NCBI GenBank assembly: GCA_009741485.1
Contig: CM019238.1
Span: 7,855,477 to 7,919,476 of the forward strand
Direction: 5' to 3'
Source of the DNA: Malurus cyaneus samueli
Taxonomy: Eukaryota; Chordata; Aves; Passeriformes; Maluridae
DNA length: 64,000 nucleotides
The translations under genes and the position numbers were made by a program. Within the stretch, counting starts at the first letter, position 1, and each line of letters opens with the position of its first letter. Under the pieces are notes generated by a model, which saw only the letters and a list, made by a program, of their open reading frames with translations, was not told where the DNA came from and did no database searches. Of the stretch, positions 43,825-58,200 are shown piece by piece.

Positions 43825-46800
43825 ATCACTAAAGTACTTTGCACAGAGGTGTGAGAAGTCTGAGAGCTCCTGGCTCATTCCATGGTGGCAGGGTGATGGT
43901 GGCTTTGACACTGTTGTTTCTCTCTGAGGCTCTGCGATTTGGTGCGACAGAGGGAGGTCTCTTTTCTGGGAATTGTTCCTTGATGAAAGGGCTGCTCCCA
44001 TCTCTACTTGCCAGAGGACACCATCAGCAGTGACCCGGCAGCCAGACTTTATCTGACCTTTTATTTGTCTGACCTGCCCTCCCTTGAAGAGCGAACACAC
44101 AATGTCACACAGTTCCCTTCTATCAAGCCTGCAGGCAAAGGCTTATCTAAGCCACACGTGTCAGTGTGTCTTGAGCTGTGTGTCCGTTTCCGTCAGGGGC
44201 TCTCTGAGCACTACAACCCCTCGATGCACCACGGTGAGTCTCCAGCCAGGATTACAAACCATGCAGATCCAAAAGTGGCACTAGCCTGGAGCAGTAAATA
44301 AATTGTTTCCAAACTACCTGGCTTGTTAGCAACAAGGCTTGCTCAGCTCTGCTCCCTTGGATTGCCTCATTTCATCTTCCAAATCCAGAGATGTGCACAT
44401 TGGAAGGATCCCATGTTCCTTGCTTGCTGCATGTGGGAATTATATTAACAGAAACTACACTCCTCAGCAGAGCAATTAAAGGACCAGGTTAAATAACAAC
44501 TAGCCTTTGTATGCAAGCCCAGAGCATGTGCTGAATAAATTTGTGCTTGAGGTCTACATGGTTGGTCTGGAGTTGTGACCCCTTCCTGCCCCTCAGGATA
44601 TGGTCAGGAGTTGGGGCTGGGACTGGGGGGCTGCAGCTTGCCCTGTCGCAGGAGAACACAGACATGAGTCCAAGTCACAATTTCATAGCTCCTCCTTATT
44701 CTGAAAATAATCTCCCTGATACACAGGAGTTATGACATTTGTTTGCATTTGCATCCAAATGTTTTACATTAACAAGTCATTGCCTAGTAAGAGATTTAAA
44801 AAATGGAAAAAGCATTCAAAATGTCAAAGCTTACCCCACGAGCATTCACTTACCAAAATATTTAAAGAACACAGCTACCTTTTATATTAATTTATTAGAA
44901 AAAAAGATACAGTTTAGTGTGCAAATATATACACCAAACACTACAATGAAACATGAGGAAGGTGAGCCCCTTCCCTCTAGCAACAACTTGCCCCTTCACA
45001 ACAAAGATGACTGTTTAATGCTTCCCCACAGATTTACAAATACAAAAAGAAAGTATAATGCTTCATTTGCACAAGACAAAAGTTTTATTTGAAAACAAAA
45101 AATATCCTGGCTTTGACATGGCAAAAGTCTGCTATTTTGGTGGCTTTTATTTTTTTTTAAACCTGAGCAAGTTTTGTGGAACAGGGGAACAAAGGGAAGG
45201 CATTGCCCTGTGCTTCATTCTCATCACAGCATCTGATGGTCTTTAAATTACTAAACCACTGAATCACTGCAAGTGAATGCAACTCCAGAATCTACATCTA
45301 GGATGTGTTTAGTGACATGAAGAAAGCAGGCGCTACCACTGGAAAAGTGGGTGGCTGAAAACACCAGGCTCCATCTTCATGGCTGTTGGCATTTCTCAGG
45401 TTGAGTGTTCATTTCTGCCAGTAAGGAAATCAATGCTGCCTCCTGTCATAAAGGAATTATAAATCTAAAATGCAGTTAAGTCCAAAAAGCAAATGAGTCG
45501 TGGACACGCTGTGCCTTGCTCCAGTGTGTGGGCATTGAAGGAGTGCAGAGTAAGGCCATGTTAAACACACCAGTGCGGGGAACCAGCTGATGACCCCAAC
45601 AATAACCACAGGACTCAAACTATCCAGCTCGGTTGTTTTCCACATCATCCTGAAACCAAATGTCATCCAGCAGCTCCACAGGGTGACATTTGCCATCACA
45701 CAAAAGCTTTTCTCCCCACCTTAACCGAGCGGCCCCAGCAGTGCTGAGGAAGGCACAAGACCCGGGCTGGGCAGTGCCAGTTCCCTCAGCAGACAGGAGT
45801 TTGCTAAGGGACCACAGGCCACCCCATGCTCATTTAGTACAGAGCCTCTCTCTGCATCAGCTCTCATTATACTTTTGAAAAAAATACACACAAAAACCAG
45901 ATCCATGGCAAAGAGAACACACTGTCAGGAGTGTGCCTGGCTGGTGCCAGAGCTGGTGCTAACCAAGGGCTCTGGCCTGGGCTATGTTTTCAGACATGAC
46001 AAAAGCTGACTCCATATTCAGGCTTTCTTTCCTCTTTGGACAAGAGATAAGGATTTATGCACAGATTTAACTAAGCAGCGACTCCTTTTTGCTCTGTAAC
46101 ACCCCTCCTCTCCCACCAGCTGGCTCTACAGTACCAACAGGTTTGTCAGTCATGGCTGCTGCAGCTCCCTGCACACCCAAATCCTTAGTGATGGGGTGGC
46201 CACAAATGAATTGGCCTTTGCCATCCTCCACCATCCTCCTCCTCTTTACTCTCTTTGAAGTATTGTGGAATTTGACCAAAAGAAAAGGGGGGAAAAAAAG
46301 CCTTGGGGGAATACTGCTCTGCTTTTAAATTTTTTTCCCCAGTATTTTTAATTGCTCCTGTTTCGTGTGTTGTACTTGCACAAGAATGCATGTCACGGGC
46401 CCTGGGTAAAAACAGACCTTACATGAAAAATCTGAATAAACCTGAAAACTTAGCTCTTAGAAGTGAAAGTTAGAAACCAGTGAGCAGCATTTGATCAAGA
46501 TAAGATCGAATGTTGTTGTGGGGGCAAGCAGAGGCCACAGGAAGTTGAAAGGGGCCATTCTGATCTAAGGACAGTCCCTGCCAAGCTATATGTTTATTTC
46601 CTTTTAGGGGAGTAAAAATCCCCAGAGAGCTCTTTCTTGTCTAAACTTCTGAATGATCCGTTAGCCAGGTTTGTTGAAGTTTAAATATTTTTATGATAAC
46701 TTAGAATAACAAGCAAGTCAGTTGTCTCCAATAACTTGATGTTTTTCCACTTCAGAAGATTTTCTGACAGCATGAAAAGAAACACTCCAGTCAAACATGA

Positions 46801-48640
46801 GCTGATCTGTACGTGATTCTGATCTGCATCAGAGGCTGCCCTGCCATCACAATCCAGGATCTGCAGTAGCAGAATGTAACTTCACCCACCCTTTGTGGAA
46901 GTTTTCTGTCTCTAATTTAAAACACCTCTTAGCTGGTCTTTTAACCTTTTCAGCACATCAGCAAACACTAAGAGCTTTCAGCAACATGTGTTATTTGCAC
47001 ACTTTGAAAGAAAGGCAAATCTTTTGAGGAGAAAGGCAAAGCTCTCAGTGTCCACTGCCCTTCCACACTTCTCTCTCTTTGACACCTCTGTGCAGGTGCA
47101 GATCTCCACTACCTCTCCCCAAACCCCCTGCCCCTGCCACTCCCAGGGCACGGGTGTTCACATTCTGCTAAATCAGAGAACAAAACAGCTGGGTTTAACA
47201 AACTGAATTTTACACCCAACAGACAAGATATATATGGAAAAGTTGGAATTATTTTCAAAATTTTTATGAACATCAACCTTCATTTGAGAGCTTTGGTGGT
47301 GGGGGGAGGAGCAGAGCAGGAGGGAACAGCAGGTCAGCTATCTGTGAGACTAAGCCTGGTTTTGCAAGCAGCAAAACTTTGTGCCCGCAGGCCTGGGTGC
47401 CCAGTTTGCCCCAGTCGGTAAAGGCGCTGGTGAACCTTGTTCTTGCAGGGTGAGAGCCTGGTCACCACAGATCCCCAGGGGCTGGACTAAAGAAGCACTG
47501 AGACTTGCAAGCCTTTCAGCTCTCTTGAGGTAGGAGGAAAACTGTGTTTCTGTTGGCTACACTGCCTCCCCCACAGGACGTGCGACTCGGCCTCCCAGAG
47601 TGCCGGAATGGCTGGCGCAGAGGGGGTGCAGGGAGGAAGCTGAGTGGGAGCCTTGAAATGCCTGTGGTTTCTGCGATGACATTTCTGTGACCTCTGTTTG
47701 GTAGATCAGCATTTTTGGGATGTCAGGTTACAGCAATGCAATGTGGTAACACCAGGCACACGAAGGGAGGCCAGCGAATTGGCACTGTCAGAGAAGAAAC
47801 CTCTCGTAAGGGTCCTGTCTGTCTGTCCGTGCCGACAGGATCAGACCTCTTATGGCTACTGGGACTCACTGACAGGAGCAAAGCCTGGGAGACCAAATCC
47901 AGTGTGGGTCACTCAGCGTCACTGCCAACCTCCGTGAGTCAGGTGGCTGTGTGCCACCGTGTAAGGAAGACTGCAGCCAAGTGTTTAGAGTTAAATATCT
48001 TACAAACTATACACATATGTCATCCTGAGATAGTGCCTGTAACAAGTCCCAAGGTAGATAAGCTTCCTGAGCCCAGAGGTCCTCACGCTGCGTGAGCGCA
48101 TTGTTGTCTTGTTTTGGCCGGCTCCTGTCTCTCTCAGAGCGCGCTGCACTTCCTAATGCTCTTTTCTTTTTGGGGTGGGTCTAGTGAAACAATCAGATTG
48201 ACGACTGCTACCAGCAATTCCAATGGCATTTCTTCTGCTGTTCAGATGAAAGCATTCTTGATCCCTTGCCAGTTCTCTCAAGGCTTGTAGAAACAGGCTC
48301 ACAGCTTCCCTTTCTATTTTTTGGCCAGCCAAGAGCTGTGTGGCTGCAGCCTCCCGCTAGAAGAGCAGCTGTGCTGTGCTGTGCTGAAGACACTTCTCAA
48401 GACAGGGGTGAAAACATCAGTAGGAATCAGACAGAAAAGCGACAAGTGTGAGCCACAATGGAGAGAAGAAGCTTAATACAACGACCGTTGTCCAGAGGGT
48501 CAAAGACCATGCGTTCCAGTCGCATGGGTATGTAGTCCTGTTTTGAGTTCTGATAGCATCAGCTCACAGTCAGACCTTTTAAACCCTGGGGAAAAATATT
48601 TTTCAAAATTCTCTTGGCTTAAGCACTATATATTCAAAAA
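43825..48640. other. Intergenic stretch downstream of GAB3
   Basis: No gene can be assigned. One open minus-strand stretch (45620-45743) ending in an acidic tail and a CpG-containing stretch at 47580-48150 are the least neutral-looking parts. Neither has a recognised domain. Confidence 0.5.
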
Positions 48641-48646
48641 GTTATT

Positions 48647-48652
48647 TTTATT
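48647..48652 (-). other. Candidate polyadenylation signal of GAB3
   Basis: AATAAA on the minus strand, about 480 bases after the GAB3 stop codon. Plausible but not unique. Confidence 0.35.
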
Positions 48653-49128
48653 TTTTTCAGTATTTTAGCCCTTAGTTGATTAGTCACCAAAACCTGTCAG
48701 ATGCCCACTGCCATAAAAGCACTCTGAGCATCTGCAGCATTTGTAGGAACATCAGAAAATATCTTTAGCAACTAGGAATTATACAACAGAAGGTGAAGGC
48801 AGGATGAACTAGATTAATGCAACTTGTAGTGGATTTGTTAATGTTAAGTGTATGACTCGTTGCAGAATCATGCCAGAAAATGGTACCATGTAGCTTCCTG
48901 GTAAGGGCAGTAAAAAGGCTAATGCGTTACTTTAGTCATCAGTGAACCACTCATTCACTCAACATACTATTTCCAGCTGAAATCAAAGGTTTCCAGTAAA
49001 AATGCCTCTACAGTCTGTAAGCATCTTACAGCTCTCTCTGCCTTTGAGCTCCACTGTGATAGCTGCTTCATTAACATTGTGGTTCCAGTGCAAAAAAAAA
49101 ACCCCTCCAGCTCCCAAATCTTCTTCCT

Positions 49129-49245
49129 TCACACTTTTGATTGTCTTTCATCTGTCCATTCCTGCTTAGTGTTCTGTAAAGCTTGAGTCTTCTGTTCATC
49201 TACCTGGACATAGTCCACTCTCTGTTCCTCAGACAGAAAAGGTTT
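49129..49245 (-). CDS. GAB3: GAB3 terminal exon
   Basis: Encodes KPFLSEEQRVDYVQVDEQKT through QEWTDERQSKV and TGA (49129-49131). VDYVQV is the second SHP2 SH2 ligand of the family. Near-identical to the human C-terminus. Confidence 0.96.
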   Translation of the reverse strand, partial: KPFLSEEQRVDYVQVDEQKTQALQNTKQEWTDERQSKV

Positions 49246-52200
49246 CTGTGGGACAGACAGGAAAAAAAACAATGTATTAATTTTCAGATTAAAGAGGGGT
49301 GCTGGTGAAACTTAGCTTGATTTTTTGTTTTCCCTTTCCCTCATTCCTTGATTGCTTCACTGCACCTTGAAGCACACAGTGACATCAGCTGACAAAAGCA
49401 TTGCTTTACAGCCTGCTTTAGCTATAATTATCCATCTGTCACCCTGCCACTCAGCCCAGCACAGCAAGCAGGGGAAACGTGCTGTGCTGGCTATTTCCAT
49501 GCAGATAATCATTCTCCCCTCATCTGACTGATCCTGCTGCAGGGATAACTTCACTGATTTTAGATACAGGGAGGGTTTCAATAAGAAAGCTTAAAGGTCT
49601 TCAGTCTTTTGCATCTGGGAGTATTGGCTGATGAGGAAAATGATACACAGGACATAAAATGACCCACACTGATGACAGTTCATTGCTTTGCAGTGGTACC
49701 TACTCACCACCTGGACAGGTTAGAAGTTCCTAGGAACATGGAATGTATCTTCTCTGCATTGCAAAGAAAATTGAAATGGTTTTGGTGATGCAAGAACGAA
49801 GATGTATGTTTTGCCAGGTTATAAGAGATGGTACAGTTTTACCCCATGAATTTATCACAGGCTGTTACCGCAAAGAGATTTTTGGGGAAAACTAGCAAGA
49901 AAGGCTTTGTGGAGATACGGTGAAAATGAAGGAGCATGCAGAGATCCTGCAGGCATCAACCAGCTTGCTCACAAGCCCTCCTGGCTGCACATCCCAGCAC
50001 AGTCTCATGCCCTGTGCCGAGCTGTGTTAGTGGCATCCCTGTGAGTCACACTAAAGACACCTTGTCAGCACCCTAATCATGTTTTTATTGTACTCATCTT
50101 GAGCCTGACACCAATGCAGTCAGCTGGAAACATGACTGGCTTCATCATGGCACTCAAAGCACCGAGCAGAATGCGACCCTGGGTCTCAGTTTCCTCCTAG
50201 CAGACAAAGACAGGAGGCTGTGGGGGTTTTCAGATGACTCGTACCTTCTGCACAGGGGATGGGGAAGCAGAGTTAAAATCCAGTGCTAAGTAATCAAGGT
50301 TAGATTTCCTTGTCCATGGAAAAGCACCACTGTACGGAGATGTGGCCTGTCTGTGTTCCTGTCAGGAAAGAAGAGAAACTTTTAATGCTCTTAAAACATG
50401 ATCCTAGAAGGAAACAGGATCACAACTGTGAGCTGGGGATTTGCCTGGCAGAATGAGAGTGACAACAGTCAGGACCCACATAATTTTCTATGCCACAGGT
50501 GCATTTGGTTACTACCCACAGTGTAACTCTGATAATTTTGGGATGGCATAAAGAAACTGTGAGAGCCTTTTTCTCCCAGTAATTCTGGCAAAACAAATAA
50601 AACACGGTGATATACACTAAATTATATCAGGGAGAACTTGTACCCAGCTTCTCAATCCAAGCCCTTGGAAAGCTCAGATTTGCAAGGGTTCTCTCTTAAA
50701 CATCATCATTCAATGAACTTGAAGAAATTGCAAAAATTCTGCTCAAATCTAGCAACTGAAAATTTATCCCATAAAACCACAGATAACCACAAATATATGA
50801 CAGGTTTTCCTTGACTACAAAAATCAAATGGGGAGTGGTTACAACTGGAACTGCCCTCTTCAGCAGATTTCAGTCTGGCAGAGATGTGGGCTGAAATCTG
50901 AAACTATGGTTCATGAAGACTATGGTCAGTTTTGCAATATGTTTTTATAGCTATTGGTATTGGGCTTTGGCTATGGAGCCAGATCTGTAGACATTGGCTC
51001 AGATGAATGGATTTGAGATCCATTTTCACCTAAAATTTGAAGAAAAACAAGATTTTGGTCTTTTGCAAGATATGGCTAAAGAGTAAATGAAGAAAAGGAA
51101 GCACAAAGCCAGATGTTCTTCTTTCATGGGATGGGAAGTGGGGTTAGTGCCACCAGCCAAAGCAGAAGCAATAAGAGACTTTAATGGGAGTTCTGTTTCT
51201 GCACAATATTTGGTGTGTTTCTTTAGGAAGTGCACTAATGGCTTTCTGTCATTTCCTAGGAGATTTTGCAGGGCACACTTTTAAAAGGTGAAAAGATTTA
51301 ATTTTCCTTTGCCTTAATGAGTTCTCATGTAAATATGGCTGATCCCTGTGATCTCTTGGAACTGCTCAGCAACATTCGTGGGCGAACAGCTGAGTTCTGC
51401 AGAGCAGGAAAAGGGCTTCCCTTATCTCTCTGTAAATTGGTCCCACTGTCTTTGGTTTAAAACCATTTCATCATTTGAAAAAAAAAAAACCAAACCAGAA
51501 GGCAAAGGACAAACCTTCTCAACGTTTTCTCTTAGAAAACAAACTTCTGCATTCTCCATCAATGTGACAGAGCAGAATAAAGCAAAGGATGGCTGTGTGA
51601 AAATGAAGATTACCATATGAATGTAACTTTCTTCCTCTTCTCCGGAAACTGAATTGGCAAATATTCTTGCTGAATTAATACCGTCTCTTTCTGGTGAGAT
51701 AAAGCTCATTCGATTGCTATGAAGAAAAACACAGGAGAGGTTAAGGAAGCATCTTACAGATGCACTGAAATGAAGCCAAAGCCTGACACAGTCCATATGG
51801 TGAATAAACTCACACTAAGGCTGCAGCCTTTATGGAGAGGATGTCCAAAGCCACTCCTTAGTTCTAGAAACAGTGTGTTATATCGCTCAGTGATTTTGTT
51901 GATTTTTTTTTTCTAGCATTTATGGAAGTTTGCTATCTGATATGACAGAAAGTGTAAAACATTGAAGCAATTCTCCATCAAAGGGCACAGACACAGCTGT
52001 CATTTATAGGGGTGATAATGGTGGCAGTTACTCGGCTGTGCAGGTATCCACAATTTGGACACTGATGTGAATTAATCAGCTCCTGGAGGTACATGCAGAG
52101 GAACCTGCCTGGCTTTGCACACAGTGTCAGCACATGCCACCCATGCTGTGGAGATGGCTGTGACTCAGCCCTTGCCCAGGGAAATCTCTCCCATGAACAC

Positions 52201-55200
52201 AACTCTCAGAGGTGCACGGTGAGTAAATTACCACAGGTGAGCATGATGGGCTTGGTTAGTAGGAAACCAGATGGCCACTTCGTGCAGCATGAACAGCATA
52301 ATTCCTTTTGCTGTATTAGTTTCGGGCATACTTCTTTTTAAATTTTTGTTAGTGTAAAACATGCAAACTCACTCTAAGCTCGTTATCCTTCAGGCCTCTG
52401 CACTGTGTCAGCACTGATTAACCACAGTGCTCTGGCAGGGATGCTTGGGAGGCAGGGAATTGGCTTTGCCTAACGGGCAGTGCCAAAGGGCTTAACCAGC
52501 CTTGGACTGGATGGCTGAGACACAGCTCTGCAACTGAGAAACTGCCCATCTCGTGTCTCTTTGCCCTTCACATAACAGCCTGAAGTGGGAGAGTGGAAAT
52601 GTCCCATCTGGCACTCATGCAGCAAAACCCCACCTTTTCTGGAGTGCCTGGGGTGTGCAGAGGAGATTGATGGGAATTTCTGGCATGCCAGCAGTTCAAG
52701 TCTGGATTGCTGTGTGGCAGTACAGAATTCTACATCCAGTCTACAATTCAGGGAGAGCTTTATCTCATCTGATTCTCCTTTGCTGTATTAATTTTCAGAA
52801 GCAAAAATGGCTCTATCATAGTTTAGGCTCACAAAGCTTTTAGCCATCACAGCAGCCACACCAGAGTGCAGAGCAGCTCCACACTGTGCAAAAGGAACCC
52901 TTGAAATGTGATGCCAAATTCTCAAAGCTGCCCATGGTGAAAGGGAGCCCTGCTTTTTAGAGACAGTAAAACCCTGAGGGATGTTGAAAGGAACCCTGGG
53001 GAATTTTTGGTTGTGGACTTTGCCATGAAACTATCTCTTGTGGGATGAGATAAGTTATTTTTAACTCTAGTCCACAACACTAATGCTCAGAAGATTGGAA
53101 TGGCAGGTTTCTTGTCGACTTACTAAGGCACAGTCCACATCCTGGTCACGGCAGCATGCTCCCGGATTGTGGAGAGGTTCCTCAAGTCCAGAGGAGGTGG
53201 TCGTGCTGTAAGTAAATACAAAAGGAACCACGAAAAGTACAGACTGGTTAGAAAAATGCAGTTTTATATTAACAGCAAGAAACTAACAGAGTCTTTCACA
53301 CAACATAACCAAGGAAATCAGTAACAAATAACCTCTTCGGTCAGTGCTGGAAAGCAAAGTCCCTCCACCGCCCTAAAATAACAGAAATAAATACAGTGGG
53401 CATAAAGAGACCGAATGCCCCACAAGATCCATATGCTTGCCTCAAACATACTCTGCCTATGCTGCATTTGAGAGGCTGGTTAAGCCTCCAGCTTATAACA
53501 GGTTGTGGTTCCTGTTCTAAACAAAAAGATACGTGGGGATTTGGACCATTCCTGTCACAGTCTGTGTACATGAGCCCACCATTCTCAAAACCTTTTAAGA
53601 GAAGATGTGAGTTTGCTTTGCTTCATGGCAATGGTCTAAATGTCTGTCCCCACTTTACAGTAGCATTGATTGAAGCAATTTCTGAGTAACCCTGTGCCTC
53701 TGCAACCCTAAGAGCTTCACTGTAGGCTAGGTTTAGGCAATTTCTCCACTTCAAAGGAGAGTTTAGTCCCCAGTATATTCTCTAGAAGTGCAATCCAGAT
53801 TTTGAACATGCCATGAAAACCAGGAGGGGAAAATTACCATCAGCAAAAGCATCTGCAGGAAATTCCTAATTAAACCAAGACAGCTGTGCCTACCCAACAG
53901 AGGCTTAACCAACAACCCACACATCAAGTTTGAGTACTTGAGTGTTTGGATGTCCCATTCCTGGCAGGTCAGACAGCCTGTGGGACGGAGCACAAGTACT
54001 CCAAAGCAGCAGGATTGTCTGGTGTGGCTCCAAGGCTATGTCCCTGTGGCTCTTTGCAGTCACAGTGGGAAGCTGGGCATGGTGCTAATGCAGCCACCTG
54101 GGCTCTGACTGCAAAAGCAGCCACAGATGCTCTTCCTCCACTCACAAACCATGCTGCAGGCACAACCTAGGCTACAGGGCTGTAAGGTACTCACACAGTA
54201 TTGGTGGGAATTGCTTTAAGACAGGCCAAGGACACTATTAAAGGAGGTCACCCATGTCCCCACTGCCAGGCTTTGCACTTTAGGTCATGCTTACATTTCC
54301 TGCGAGGCTTGAGGTCTCGGTTCACTGGAGGAGGCTCCACGTCCGAGGGGAGCTCAGGCAAGGGGCTGGTGAGTTTTTCAGTGCTGACGACAGGGAAGGT
54401 GAAGGTGGCCGAGCCAGGGCTCATGGGGATGTAGCCGTCGGGGGAACAGTCGGAGCCGGGCGCGGAGGGGGAGGTGCTGGGGCGCATGGGCACGTAGCTG
54501 TCCTCAGCGCTGTCCGCAGCCGTCGAGTACAGCGGGGAGAACCGGCATGGCTGTGAGTGCACCAGGAGAAAGAGAAATGGGTCGGTCAGTGCACAGCCAG
54601 ACCCTCCAAACTGGAGCTGCTGGGAGCTGGGAGCACATCTGAGCCGAGCCCAGGCCAGGTTGTGCTGATGGGACCTTTCAAAGGCAAATACATGAGTTCA
54701 GATGAACACTCCAGCTCTGGAGCCATCCACTCTGAGCTTCACAAGTCACTGCTGGAAGCCAGAACCAAACTTATTGGTGACTTTATTGTTCAAATCCTCC
54801 AGCTTCAGTGAGGCTGCACTTGCCTCTCACAGCAGTAATTCTGACCTATAAAATGAGGGAGGATCCTTCATACAAAAAGAAGTCTGGAAAGACAACACCT
54901 GATAAACTAAATTTTGGCAAATGTGGAAGCTGTGAGAGCAGACATGGAACTACAACCCACTTCTGATCACTAAGAATTAACACTAGAAAATAATTTAATG
55001 CAGGTTAGTGCTGGTTGAATGGCGAGAGAGAGCGATTACAATCCTTGCAAGCTCCCAAAAGGGAGAAAAATAAAGGTTGCCCACCATCAAGAAAGGATCT
55101 CCCACAGAAGACAGCATCCAGCACTACTGGCAGAAGACTGGCTGTGTGATGTGAGATGGAACACATAGAACCATGTCTGAGGTTCTATCTCAAAGGCTGA

Positions 55201-58200
55201 GCAGGAAGCTGTGGACTGAAGAGCCGTCAGTCACAGGCACTTCAAGAGCAGATACTTTTCTATATGTTTCTCTCTTCTATCCTATGAAGAGATATCCCTC
55301 AGGATCATGAAGTGATAGGCTTTCTTAGACCCCTTTTCCAAGGGATGAGCCATTTTCTCTGGTGCTCTTGGTCAACAGTATAATTCTTGAGACTACAGGT
55401 AACCTTCTTCATAATAGACAGTTTCACCTGCATTAAAAACAGGATGCTCAGGACTGTGCCCCCCACTCCCTCTTTTCTCTAAGGCTGCCTGAGGCCACAA
55501 AGCAGCAGCAGAGAAGTTGCCCAAAGCCAGGCACTTTTCCCATTTTTTAAATTCTTCTGTTGAACAGAGGAGAAGAATGGTTGAATATCAGGATGTGAAA
55601 TGATTCACTCACACACACAACAAATGAAGTTTATGTGCCAGTGTTTTAAATTTGTGCAAGCAGAGTACTTACCAAATTCAAGCTAAGCCTCTTATCTCGA
55701 CTTCTTAAGGAGCTGCCTTCCATGTCTGCTGCAAGGAAAAAAATGTGATTAAAAACGGGATAAGGCAGTGCAACCTTACAGAGATAACTCTGGAATAAAA
55801 CATATGGCTCTAAAATAATTAGAGTTTTATAAAGATTCCATAACTCCTAAATGAGGAAATCCAATGACACTTAAGATCAGATCCAACTCAGTAATGTTTC
55901 AAGAGTGATTATGTCTATTTTAAGTATGATGAAACCAAGGAACATGTTCATGTATAATCCAGCTGTAACTTGTGCCTCCTGTAACACGAGCACTTGGGGA
56001 GAAAAACTGGTGTGGGAGCAAGCAACCAAAAATTTAAATGCAGCTCCTCTGCTCTAGTCATTTTCTGTTTTCCCATCTGTCAAATTGGGTAAATTACATG
56101 AAAAGAGGCTATTATAGAGAATATTATTTCATCATTTCTTGAACATTTATTTAGGAGATTTTTAAGGTGCCAGGAAAGCAATTGTTATTCCACAGAGAGT
56201 GTTGCATGGGGGAACTTAATGGTAGGGGGAGAATTCTTTGTTTTGTCACCCAGAAGTGCTGATGTGGTAAAAGTGGCTCGAGCTGATGGGGAATAAACAG
56301 CCTGAGACACAAGCACCAGACTCCATGGCTCCTTGTGCAGGTGGGCCTTTGTCTTGGTGTAGGTCAATTTTATTTTCCAAGCCTAAAATCCAGCATTCAG
56401 GGCAGAGAAGATCAGCTGTGGGAGATGCTTACAGGCACCACCGTTTTCTGAAAAGGGATTTTCTGTGCAGAAAATGGCTTTTCTATGGGAATGTCTTAAA
56501 TCCCTGCAACCATATTAATCCATTTCCTGCTTTTATGGTGGAGATGTCAGTACTGCAAATGGGGGCATTTTTGGTGGCACCAGCAAAAAAGGCCAAACAA
56601 GAACAAAGTAATTCTGTGAGTGCAGATACATGTTAATATAGACACAGTCACTGTCCTGGGATGGCTACATTTATTTATTTATCATTTTGGTTAAAAGACA
56701 TTGAGGCACAAGGTTGTGGCAGATTGCAGGATACAGGTGCCTTATGGCTCATCCCCTCCATGGCACTTCCGCCAGCACACGCTGCCTTCGCGCTGGGCTA
56801 ATTACATCTGTGCACCTTTTGCAGGTTGGCAAGGGCAAAAAATTTAATTAATTACTTGAGCGGGCTCGCTGGGCAAGCTGGTGAGGAACAGCTGCTTTCT
56901 CCCTGTTTCTTTTTTTGACCTTTCTTGTTAAACATGTTTTAATTCAGAGTTTAACCCTTCAAATAGTTTCAGCTGCACTCAGGGTAAGAAAAAGTGGCAG
57001 CACTTACTAATTCATTGCTGCCCCCATCAGGCAGAGACAACCCTGCAGCACATCAGCACAGCATGACATTCGGCCATTTAATCCTCTTAGAAACATTTGG
57101 GCTTAAATTGAGTTGGAGAAACACAAACCAGGGGCATTGGAGCAGCATATGTGCAAAAGCAAGAGCAGCACCTTTCAGGGAGAAACCAAATGCAGCTGAT
57201 AATTAAGAACAGCAATTCCACTGATGGGTGTTTCTCCAGAAACTTTCCAAGAATTGTCTGTACACTGATAAACAGACTGAACAGAGATCTCCTTGCTTTA
57301 GCTTCTGTGCTTTAAGAGCAAGATCTACCACACATTGTCTGTGTCATTCAAAGTCTAGGAGTCTAAAGGATGCTTGTCCTTAAGAACCTACATTTTTTTT
57401 CCTCACTAAAAATGAAGGTTTTCACATCACTGCAATATATTTGATGATTTCCAGCCAGGTGTCCCAGCTGCCTCCATGTGATAAAGCTTTCTCATATTGC
57501 AAATGTTGGTTTTTGACAGCATGACATTATGGATTTTGCCTGTTACTTTTGTGTGTGATGATGGTGATCCAGGAGCAAGTGGAAAAGGCAGCTGGAAAAG
57601 CCAGGGTAGAGTTTGCTTTGCAGCAGCAGGTTTTCAGATTGCCCTGACTGAAGTGCAAGGACAGAGTGGGATTTGTTCAAGGACACACAGAGTCCCTGGT
57701 TCAACCGGGATTACATCCCATCCCCAGTGTCTCCCTGACTTCCTGGTCTTTAAGCTGTGAAAAGACACGCAGCTCTCATGGAAGAGATTGGGTGTAGCGA
57801 AGCAGCACAGCTCCAAAGACATCTCTCATGTGTAAGGCCACACTTTGAGCTGTACAGAGCTTGTCATTGCCCAATTCAGTGGCTGACTTTTCATTTTGTT
57901 TTTTTCTACTGCTTTCTCTTCTGAGGAGGGAGGGAGCATGGAAAACTAGCAAGTCATGAGGCACCCTGAAGGGATCAGAGCCAAAGTGCTGCCCATGTGT
58001 ACACACAAAGAGGGGCTTCTAGAGAGCAGGAGCTGAACCTGAGGGACAGGCCCGAATCCTGCTCACTAATTCATCTGAAATAAGCATTTTGTGTTGCTTT
58101 GGGTGGTGTATGATTTCGCAGAGGGAAGGACAGAGAGGCATAACAGGAAGCCAAAACCACTCTGTGTGTGTGGGCAGCTCCATCCCTCACACTAGTCCTG

